Shown piece by piece: positions 1-5,336 of a stretch of 8,464 nucleotides of DNA. The stretch lies in the NCBI GenBank assembly GCA_937896665.1, contig CALBNS010000091.1, positions 1-8,464 of the forward strand. The letters run 5' to 3'. The notes under the pieces were generated by a model. The model saw only the letters and a program-made list of their open reading frames with translations, was not told the DNA's origin and searched no databases. Numbering within the stretch: position 1 is the stretch's first letter; each line of letters begins with the position of its first letter. The DNA is from an uncultured Clostridia bacterium. GTDB lineage: Bacteria; Bacillota; Clostridia; Lachnospirales; Lachnospiraceae. The position numbers and the translations under genes were made by a program.

Positions 1-27
1 CAGCATTTTGCCAACGATTTTTTTATT

Positions 28-51
28 CAGTTCAGCTGGAAGGCTGAACTG
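28..51. repeat. Perfect 9-bp inverted repeat (stem-loop)
   Basis: CAGTTCAGC at 28-36 and GCTGAACTG at 43-51 are exact reverse complements around a 6-base loop. No T-tract follows on either strand, so it is not a typical intrinsic terminator. It lies upstream of an integrase relic and could be a protein binding site or an RNA hairpin at the end of an unseen upstream gene. Its role is unknown. Confidence 0.6.
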
Positions 52-60
52 TTACCTTAG

Positions 61-113
61 ATACTACCATATGTTCTAAACGGATTGAAAAAGCGGAGGT
101 TTTATGGTAGTAT
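61..113. repeat. Perfect 10-bp inverted repeat with 33-bp spacer
   Basis: ATACTACCAT at 61-70 and ATGGTAGTAT at 104-113 are exact reverse complements separated by 33 bp, roughly three helical turns. The right arm contains the -10 element of the candidate integrase promoter (85-113). That placement would suit an operator bound by a dimer or by a looping regulator. The function is inferred; only the repeat is seen. Confidence 0.55.
85..113 (+). promoter_or_regulatory. Candidate promoter of the integrase relic
   Basis: TTGAAA (85-90) is followed by a 17-bp spacer and TAGTAT (108-113), matching 5 of 6 and 4 of 6 consensus bases of a sigma-A promoter. The start of transcription would be near 120, giving a leader of about 50 nt before the integrase ATG at 168. 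The -10 lies inside the right arm of the 61-113 inverted repeat. The match is moderate and unproven. Confidence 0.35.
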
Positions 114-132
114 GAAAACGATATTTAATGTG

Positions 133-160
133 TCCTTTCGGTGCTACAAGCGAGAAAGGA
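133..160 (+). promoter_or_regulatory. Leader hairpin overlapping the integrase ribosome binding site
   Basis: TCCTTTC (133-139) can pair with GAAAGGA (154-160) as a perfect 7-bp stem with a 14-nt loop. The 3' arm covers most of the AAAGGAGG ribosome binding site (155-162) used by the integrase ATG at 168. In RNA this would mask the site and lower translation, a plausible way to keep an integrase low. The pairing is seen directly; the role is inferred. Confidence 0.4.
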
Positions 161-167
161 GGAACAT

Positions 168-862
168 ATGGGTAAATCTCTTAATGGTAAAGAATTAGGA
201 AGAGGTATTACACAAAGAAAGGACGGTCTCTATCAGGGTAGATTTGTAAATCGATTTGGAAAGAAACAAACGATTTATGCGACAACCTTAAATGAAGTGC
301 GACAAAAACTGAGAAATGCTCAATATGAAGATGAAAAAGCTCTTAATGTTGTGACAAAGGATATAACTCTTGATGAGTGGTATCAGGTGTGGATGGACAC
401 TACTTTTGTAAGGATGGAAAATACATCCACGAAATGCATGATACAAAGACAATGAATAGTAAAAGAACAATACCTCTAACGCAGAGGGCTTATGATACAT
501 TAAAACAGCAAAAAGTGCCAAAGTTCCAAATTCAATTAGAAGGTAAAATAGCTCCAGAAGGATTTGAGGATTTGGTGTTCGTAACAAGAAACAATCGTCC
601 GACACAGCAGTTTTTGGTGCAGGAATGTATGCTATTGACTATCAAGCATATTCAAAAAATGAATCCTGAGTATGAGGTGTTTTTACCACATTCTTTTCGT
701 CATACTTTTGCAACCAGAGCGATTCAAAATGGTATGCAACCGAAAACATTGCAGAAAATATTAGGGCCTTCTTCTTTGCAGATGACAATGGATTTATATT
801 GCCACGTAACAGAAGATACCTTATTCGATGCAATGAAGTTGATGGAGAAGAAGTGTGTATAG
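168..862 (+). pseudogene. Decayed tyrosine recombinase (Tn916-like ICE integrase), internal deletion and frameshift
   Basis: Two pieces in different frames make one broken integrase. The first frame (168-455, ATG with AAAGGAGG upstream) carries an arm-DNA-binding domain of the AP2-like type (GRGITQRKDGLYQGRF). It then enters the core-binding region (LDEWYQVWMD) and runs into unrelated sequence and a stop. Near 395-405 homology jumps to the other frame, which reads on to a stop at 860-862 with KTMNSKRTIPL, HSFRHTFATR (His 689-691, Arg 698-700) and the nucleophile Tyr at 797-799 (MDLYCHVTED). Missing are the rest of the core-binding domain and the first catalytic Arg box, an estimated 150 codons against the roughly 390-residue family. 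The conserved LGH before SSLQMT reads LGP (Pro codon 767-769), a second lesion. Recombinase activity should be lost. No other element genes are in view, so this is a relic of a mobile element end. Confidence 0.88.
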
Positions 863-902
863 CGAGTTGTCTTTTCTAAAAAGTGTGTAGTAAGTGTGTA
901 GT
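851..902. repeat. AAGTGTGTA direct repeats, possible integrase arm sites
   Basis: The 11-mer AAGTGTGTAGT occurs twice in exact tandem at 881-891 and 892-902. A shorter AAGTGTGTA copy sits at 851-859, across the end of the integrase relic. Tn916-type integrases bind direct repeats near the element ends with their N-terminal domain, and such repeats commonly lie between int and the element boundary. These are therefore probably the old arm-type sites. The assignment is inference from position. Confidence 0.5.
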
Positions 903-964
903 AAGAGAAAAATGAAAAAGTAAAAGAGGCTAAAAAGCCCGCAAATACAGGAGGTCAAGAGACA

Positions 965-1642
965 ATGGAAAGCTACAAACAGGAATTTATCGAATTTATG
1001 GTAGACAGCAAAGTGCTGAAATTTGGAGAATTTACATTAAAAAGTGGAAGAAAATCCCCATTCTTTATGAACGCAGGTGCTTATGTAACAGGTACACAGC
1101 TTCGCAAATTAGGTGAGTATTATGCAAAGGCAATCCATGACAACTATGGATTGGATTTTGATGTATTATTTGGACCAGCTTACAAGGGAATTCCTTTGAC
1201 AGTGGCTACAACAATGGCAATCAGCGAATTATACGGAAAAGATATTCGATACTGTTCAAACAGAAAAGAAGTAAAAGATCACGGGGATACCGGAATCCTT
1301 CTCGGCAGTAAATTACAGGACGGCGACCGTGTGGTAATTATTGAAGACGTAACCACATCTGGAAAGTCAATCGAAGAGACATTCCCGATTTTAAAAGAAC
1401 AGGCAGATGTGGAAGTAAAAGGTCTTATCGTATCTCTGAATCGTATGGAAGTTGGAAAAGGCGGAGAAAAGAGTGCGTTAGATGAAGTGAAAGACTTATA
1501 CGGATTTGACACGGCTGCAATCGTAACGATGGAAGAGGTTGTAGAGTGTCTTTATAACAAAGAAGTGAATGGGGAAGTCCTGATTGATGATACATTAAAA
1601 GCTGCAATTGATGCATATTATAAAGAGTATGGTGTGAAATAG
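965..1642 (+). CDS. pyrE: Orotate phosphoribosyltransferase
   Basis: This cytoplasmic enzyme joins orotate to PRPP to give OMP, the fifth step of de novo pyrimidine synthesis. The 225-residue length is normal for the longer bacterial type. The PRPP-binding motif VVIIEDVTTSGKS is at residues 123-135. The flexible catalytic loop RKEVKDHG is at 100-107, with the Lys and His expected for this family. FGPAYKGIPL (69-78) is the substrate-side segment. The ATG at 965 is preceded by AGGAGG (949-954) at a 10-nt spacing. It is the first intact gene after the integrase relic; pyrF, pyrK and pyrD, its usual clostridial neighbours, are not in the window. I see no strong promoter or PyrR-type attenuator in 863-964, so transcription may come from upstream or from a weak start. 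It likely leads the five-gene run to 4676. Identification is secure. Confidence 0.97.
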   Translation: MESYKQEFIEFMVDSKVLKFGEFTLKSGRKSPFFMNAGAYVTGTQLRKLGEYYAKAIHDNYGLDFDVLFGPAYKGIPLTVATTMAISELYGKDIRYCSNRKEVKDHGDTGILLGSKLQDGDRVVIIEDVTTSGKSIEETFPILKEQADVEVKGLIVSLNRMEVGKGGEKSALDEVKDLYGFDTAAIVTMEEVVECLYNKEVNGEVLIDDTLKAAIDAYYKEYGVK

Positions 1643-1655
1643 CAGGAGGAGTTGC

Positions 1656-1808
1656 ATGGTAGAGAAAGCTTTTAAGACGATGAAGACAGCGGGTACTGCG
1701 AACATTGTAATAGGGATCATTGTGATTGTAGTAGGTGTAGCGGCAGGAGTTCTCGCAATTATCAGTGGAGCAAAATTGCTCCGGAATAAAAAGGAACTGA
1801 CATTCTAA
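1656..1808 (+). CDS. Small single-helix membrane protein, 50 residues
   Basis: A short gene fills the space between pyrE and the VanZ gene. ATG at 1656 follows AGGAGGAG with normal spacing, and the frame stops at TAA 1806-1808. The product starts MVEKAFKTMKTAGTANIVIG, has one hydrophobic helix at about residues 16-39 and ends in a basic tail (KLLRNKKELTF). Glycines at 13, 20, 27 and at 31, 38 are spaced by seven, which would put small residues along one face of the helix and favours helix-helix packing. There is no lipobox or clear cleavage site. It starts 13 nt after pyrE and stops 2 nt before the next gene. A perfect palindrome near its 3' end (GGAGCAA/TTGCTCC, 1767-1782) may affect translation of the downstream gene. 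I recall similar short proteins in Lachnospiraceae but know of no function. Confidence 0.8.
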   Translation: MVEKAFKTMKTAGTANIVIGIIVIVVGVAAGVLAIISGAKLLRNKKELTF

Positions 1809-1810
1809 AT

Positions 1811-2269
1811 ATGAAAAATCGATTTCGAGCATTAGGAAAAGTATTTATTGCATTATATGTAATATTTTTATTTTATTTTTTGATTTTTTCAGATTGGTAC
1901 GGTCGTACTGGAGGAATGCAGGAATATCACTATAATTTAGAGCTGTTCCGGGAGATTCGGCGTTTTTGGGATTACCGTGAACAGCTCGGTGCATTTGTTA
2001 CGGCTACCAATCTGTTGGGAAATGTTGTAATCTTTCTTCCGCTCGGTTTTCTTATGCCTATGGCTAGCAAATATAGGAGCTTTTGGGCAACAGCAATCAA
2101 TTGTTTTCTTCTTAGTCTGGCTGTTGAACTTTTTCAGCTGATTAGCCGGGTTGGCAGCTTCGACGTAGATGATTTATTGTTAAATACGATTGGTGGAGTA
2201 TTAGGATATATTAGCTTTTTAATATGTAATAAGATAAGGAGAAAATATGGCACGTCAGGAAAAGGATAG
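1811..2269 (+). CDS. VanZ-family membrane protein
   Basis: A 152-residue integral membrane protein with the VanZ-like pattern. There is an N-terminal helix at about 9-27, then NLLGNVVIFLPLGFLMP (67-83), a third helix at about 92-112 with the conserved acidic stretch VELFQL (105-110), and SFDVDDLLLNTIGGVLGY (116-133) forming the last helix. VanZ itself gives low-level teicoplanin resistance by an unknown mechanism. Most chromosomal relatives have no known role, so resistance should not be inferred here. The ATG lies two bases after the preceding stop, with only a distant AAGGA (1791-1795), which suggests translational coupling to the small protein upstream. Its 3' end overlaps the next gene by 23 nt. 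Confidence 0.88.
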   Translation: MKNRFRALGKVFIALYVIFLFYFLIFSDWYGRTGGMQEYHYNLELFREIRRFWDYREQLGAFVTATNLLGNVVIFLPLGFLMPMASKYRSFWATAINCFLLSLAVELFQLISRVGSFDVDDLLLNTIGGVLGYISFLICNKIRRKYGTSGKG

Positions 2270-2615
2270 AATTAGAGAAAGAGAGCGGGAAAAAAGAAGA
2301 CGAGGCAACCGAAAATATGGACAGGCAAAATTAAAACATGCAAAGCGGGGAATTTTTTCCTGTGGTTTTGCAGTGGCATCAGGATTACTTCTAATCGTAC
2401 TTCTTGGTATAGCATATATCAGCGATGGTATGGGAGCATCTTATGTTGGAGGCTTGGGTCTGATTGCGTTTATTTTGTCCTGCGTGGGGACATTTTTTGG
2501 AATAAAAGGATTAAAGGAAAGAAATAAGAATTATATTACATGCAAGATTGGTATTGGATGTAACCTGTTTTTTGTGGCAGGATTTATTGGAATTTTCTGC
2601 AGGGGGTTATTTTAA
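2247..2615 (+). CDS. Uncharacterised basic three-helix membrane protein (DUF6142-like?)
   Basis: The 122-residue product has a strongly charged N-terminus (residues 1-35, mostly Arg, Lys and Glu), likely cytoplasmic. Three hydrophobic helices follow at about 36-58, 65-88 and 97-120, the second rich in Gly. It has no signal peptide, catalytic motif or metal ligands that I can recognise. The pattern resembles the small clostridial family I know as DUF6142, but that name is from memory and not certain. ATG 2247 has AAGGAG at 2236-2241 and overlaps the end of the VanZ-like gene. Its own stop TAA (2613-2615) directly abuts the ATG of the aminopeptidase. The tight joints imply coordinated expression of the two small membrane proteins and the peptidase. 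Function unknown. Confidence 0.8.
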   Translation: MARQEKDRIREREREKRRRGNRKYGQAKLKHAKRGIFSCGFAVASGLLLIVLLGIAYISDGMGASYVGGLGLIAFILSCVGTFFGIKGLKERNKNYITCKIGIGCNLFFVAGFIGIFCRGLF

Positions 2616-4676
2616 ATGAGTGAAATGAATCAAATTCAGGAACGATATGAACTTTCTATGGAAAGAATTCGTTCTATGGACAAAGAAGAGACAGTAGCCG
2701 ATAGTTACAGAGGTTATTTTAAAAAAGTGGCAGAATTCATTCTGAAGATTGACTGCGTTCGTGAAAGAATGCTGCAACAAGATGCGATGGAATGTCCACT
2801 GGGACAATTACAGAGTGAAAATCAAGGTCTGTACGAGGATATTCTGGGCAGTAATTATGAGACTAGTTATGCGAATCCAGCCTTTACAGTAGCAAAATTC
2901 GGAAAAGAAATCGGGCAGCTGTTAAGTTTTCTCTATGCGGAGATTCGTGGAGAAATCGTATATGTATATGAAAACAGACTGTTGTATCTGACGATTTGCA
3001 ATGAATTATTTATTGAGATTTATAATTGCTTTGAAGGCACAGACACACCAGATTACGATGAATTGAAGGATATTGTATATTGGTATGCCAGTGATTATTG
3101 TGATGTGTTCGTGGCTGACCGAATTGAAGAGCAGGTCAACCCGGAATGTCGTTTTGCGACAGACATTATTATGAATAGTGATTTAAAAGATTTGCGTTAC
3201 CTTTATCAATACGGTGAATATATTTCAGAAAACGAATGGAAAACAGCCGAACATCTGAATTCACTTCCACAGGAAACGATAGATAAGATGGCAGAAGTTT
3301 ATACTGAAGGATATCGTGTGGGATTCGAGATGGCAGGAATTGATTTGTCAAAGAAATCAACGGTAAATATTCATTATACAGTTGGTTTTGAGCGTATGAT
3401 TCGTAAAGCAATCGAAAATTTTGAAAAGATAGGACTAAAACCGACGATTTTCCGTATGTCAGTAAGTGTGTTGACAAAAAAAACAAGCAGAAGAAGTGGT
3501 TTCTATGGTGGAACTGCAAGTAAGCAGTATGAATACGACCACGGACATGATGCGGGACTTTTCTTTAATAAGAAATTTCTTGAGCGTAAGCTTGATGTGA
3601 TGAAGAATACGTTCGAGACATTTAAAGAGATGGCAAATGGACATGCAGGTCCGGCAGTTGTGGAAGTGTTTGGTGAAGAACCATTTGCGCCGGTACAGAA
3701 ACCGGAAGCAATTGCACTGACGGAAAAGCAGGAAAAACTGATGGTATTGTTTAACAGCAAGTCGGGGCAGCTGACCAATCAGTATATCAAGGGCGACGAG
3801 AGAAGTTTTACCATTGTAGCTTATCCGGTTCCTGAAATTGGTGAGAATTATAAAGAAATTTTTGATGAAGTTATCAGAATTAATACGTTAGATGCTGATG
3901 TATATGAGAAGGTGCAGCAAACTTTGATTGATGCACTAGACAAAGGGCAGTATGTGCATATCCTTGGAAAGGGTGCAAATGAGACGGATTTAAAAGTACA
4001 ATTATACCGTCTTTCAAATCCAGAAAAGGAAACAATTTTTGAAAACTGTGTTGCAGATGTAAATATTCCAGTGGGAGAGGTATTTACTTCTCCGGTTTTG
4101 GAAGGAACGGAAGGAGTGCTGCATGTCAGCAAGGTGTATCTGAATGAACTGCAGTATCGTGATTTGAAGATTACGTTTCAGGATGGTAAAATCACAGATT
4201 ATACCTGCAATAATTTCGAAGACGAGGAAGAAGGAAAACGTTATATTAAGTCAAATGTGTTATACAATCATGACACATTGCCACTTGGCGAGTTTGCAAT
4301 CGGAACGAACACGACAGCATACGTAGTGGCAAAGAAATATCAGATTGAGGATAAAATGCCGATTCTCATCGCAGAAAAAATGGGGCCGCATTTTGCAGTA
4401 GGTGATACTTGCTATAGCTGGAGCGAGGAACATCGTCTATACAATAAGAATGGAAAGGAAATTGTTGCAAAGGATAATTCCGTTTCTATTTTAAGAAAAG
4501 AAGATGTCTCAAAGGCCTATTTCCAATGCCACACAGATATTACAATACCTTATGAGGAACTGGAGGAGATTAGTGTTGTGACGGCAGATCAGGAGAAAAT
4601 TGTACTGCTTCGCGATGGGAAATTCGTCCTTTCAGGAACAGAAATTTTAAATGAAGCCTTAGAAGAATTGAATTAA
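2616..4676 (+). CDS. M29-like metallo-aminopeptidase with long N-terminal region
   Basis: A 686-residue, probably cytosolic protein (no signal peptide). Its C-terminal half (about 370-686) fits peptidase family M29 (AmpS/AmpT, two-metal aminopeptidases). Candidate metal ligands come in the family order: Glu488 in NIPVGEVFTSP, Glu559 in LGEFAIGTN, His592 in MGPHFAVGD, and His639 and Asp641 in CHTDI. Tyr600 sits where the family has its conserved Tyr. The spacings are close to those of AmpT (Glu250, Glu316, His345, Tyr352, His376, Asp378). RSFTIVAYPVPEIG (396-409) and GKGANETDLKVQL (451-463) are further family-like segments. Usual M29 proteins have about 410 residues; here some 280 extra lie at the N-terminus, charged and helical with no motif I recognise. 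The segment 247-330 may correspond to the start of the M29 fold. ATG 2616 directly follows the previous stop and has AGGGGG at 2601-2606. The likely role is removing N-terminal residues from peptides for nutrition or turnover. Confidence 0.85.
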   Translation: MSEMNQIQERYELSMERIRSMDKEETVADSYRGYFKKVAEFILKIDCVRERMLQQDAMECPLGQLQSENQGLYEDILGSNYETSYANPAFTVAKFGKEIGQLLSFLYAEIRGEIVYVYENRLLYLTICNELFIEIYNCFEGTDTPDYDELKDIVYWYASDYCDVFVADRIEEQVNPECRFATDIIMNSDLKDLRYLYQYGEYISENEWKTAEHLNSLPQETIDKMAEVYTEGYRVGFEMAGIDLSKKSTVNIHYTVGFERMIRKAIENFEKIGLKPTIFRMSVSVLTKKTSRRSGFYGGTASKQYEYDHGHDAGLFFNKKFLERKLDVMKNTFETFKEMANGHAGPAVVEVFGEEPFAPVQKPEAIALTEKQEKLMVLFNSKSGQLTNQYIKGDERSFTIVAYPVPEIGENYKEIFDEVIRINTLDADVYEKVQQTLIDALDKGQYVHILGKGANETDLKVQLYRLSNPEKETIFENCVADVNIPVGEVFTSPVLEGTEGVLHVSKVYLNELQYRDLKITFQDGKITDYTCNNFEDEEEGKRYIKSNVLYNHDTLPLGEFAIGTNTTAYVVAKKYQIEDKMPILIAEKMGPHFAVGDTCYSWSEEHRLYNKNGKEIVAKDNSVSILRKEDVSKAYFQCHTDITIPYEELEEISVVTADQEKIVLLRDGKFVLSGTEILNEALEELN

Positions 4677-4717
4677 TAGTGATAAGGATTTATAATGAGT
4701 TATTAGAGAGAGACTGG

Positions 4718-4746
4718 TTGACATTGTCAAAATGTATTAGTAAAAT
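4718..4746 (+). promoter_or_regulatory. Promoter of the pur operon with palindrome over the -35
   Basis: TTGACA (4718-4723), a 17-bp spacer and TAAAAT (4741-4746) form a near-consensus sigma-A promoter, with transcription expected to start near 4753. The -35 lies within the perfect 13-bp palindrome TTGACATTGTCAA (4718-4730), a possible operator. No Bacillus-type PurR box and no purine riboswitch core are visible in the short leader. There is no GC-rich terminator between the aminopeptidase stop (4676) and this promoter, so some read-through from the pyrE run is possible. Confidence 0.75.
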
Positions 4747-4748
4747 AT

Positions 4749-4790
4749 CTTATAAATGATAATTGCATTATTGCAGTTACTTATAAATGA
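4749..4790 (+). promoter_or_regulatory. purE leader: direct repeat, hairpin, direct repeat
   Basis: CTTATAAATGA occurs exactly at 4749-4759 and again at 4780-4790. The 20 bases between them (4760-4779) form an 8-bp RNA hairpin: UAAUUGCA pairs with UGCAGUUA with one U-G wobble around a UUAU loop. The three parts join without a spare base. The first copy covers the predicted transcription start and the second runs into the purE ribosome binding site (GAGGAG, 4791-4796). No U-tract follows, so it is not a terminator. It could be an operator pair or a translational control element; neither is proven. Confidence 0.55.
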
Positions 4791-4803
4791 GAGGAGAAAT
4801 GAT

Positions 4804-5316
4804 ATGCCAAAAGTAGGAATTGTGATGGGAAGCGACTCAGACTTAAAGGTTATGAGCAAAGCAGCAGATTTGCTGGAAAAATTCGGTATTGAATATGAAA
4901 TGACAATTATTTCAGCACACCGTGAGCCGGATGTATTTTTTGATTATGCAAAGTCAGCAGAAGCAAAGGATTTCAAAGTGATTATTGCGGGAGCAGGAAT
5001 GGCAGCACATCTTCCGGGAATGTGTGCAGCAATCTTCCCAATGCCGGTAATTGGAGTGCCATTGTCGGGAAAGAATTTAGATGGTATGGATGCACTCTAT
5101 TCAATCGTTCAGATGCCGCCGGGAATTCCCGTTGCAACAGTGGCCATTGACGGTGGTGCCAATGCAGCTATTTTGGCAGCAAAGATTCTTGCGGTATCAA
5201 ATCCTGAATTATTGGAAAAGTTGAAAGCTTATACCCGGGAGATGAAGGAAACAGTGCAGGCAAAGGCTGAAAAATTAGATCAGTTAGGTCACAAAGAATA
5301 TATGAATCAAATGTAA
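4804..5316 (+). CDS. purE: Phosphoribosylaminoimidazole carboxylase catalytic subunit / N5-CAIR mutase
   Basis: PurE makes CAIR in the sixth step of IMP synthesis. The 170-residue product shows MGSDSD (8-13), SAHREPD (37-43), the glycine-rich GAGMAAHLPGM (63-73) and the QMPPGIPVATV segment (103-113), which together form the nucleotide site of the PurE fold. I start at ATG 4804 because GGAG (4793-4796) precedes it by 7 nt and MPKVGIVMGSDSD is the usual N-terminus. An in-frame ATG at 4756 would add 16 residues but lies at the transcription start without a ribosome binding site. Most bacterial PurE enzymes are N5-CAIR mutases that need PurK. No purK is in the window, so whether this one uses N5-CAIR or AIR plus CO2 cannot be settled here. 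First gene of the pur operon; purM follows after 20 nt. Confidence 0.96.
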   Translation: MPKVGIVMGSDSDLKVMSKAADLLEKFGIEYEMTIISAHREPDVFFDYAKSAEAKDFKVIIAGAGMAAHLPGMCAAIFPMPVIGVPLSGKNLDGMDALYSIVQMPPGIPVATVAIDGGANAAILAAKILAVSNPELLEKLKAYTREMKETVQAKAEKLDQLGHKEYMNQM

Positions 5317-5336
5317 TTTACAGTGGAGGAAATGAG

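Noticed and set aside
1..60. Open frame from the left edge to TAG at 58-60, possibly the tail of an upstream gene
   Set aside because: Only 19 codons are visible, no family is recognisable, and the stretch contains a stem-loop. It cannot be supported as coding.
141..167. GTG start at 141 for the integrase relic
   Set aside because: It lies in the loop of the leader hairpin without a ribosome binding site. ATG 168 has AAAGGAGG at proper spacing and gives a family-like N-terminus.
928..939. GGCT-AAAA-AGCC hairpin as a pyrE attenuator
   Set aside because: The stem is only four base pairs with no T-run, and no PyrR-binding loop or antiterminator pairing is visible.
1425..1832. 135-codon open frame on the minus strand
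   Set aside because: It lies across pyrE, the small membrane protein gene and the VanZ start, has a low-complexity His/Leu/Ser/Tyr-rich product and no ribosome binding site. It is a shadow of the + strand genes.
1811..2269. Glycopeptide resistance role for the VanZ-like gene
   Set aside because: No vanA/vanH/vanX or vanS/vanR neighbours are present; the family is widespread in sensitive bacteria.
4692..4703. Possible terminator after the aminopeptidase (ATAA-TGAG-TTAT)
   Set aside because: The stem is four A/T pairs with no T-tract, too weak to call.
4756..4803. In-frame upstream ATG that would extend PurE by 16 residues
   Set aside because: It lies at the predicted transcription start without a ribosome binding site, inside the repeat-hairpin leader, and the added residues do not belong to the PurE family. 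ATG 4804 has a good GGAG and the usual N-terminus.
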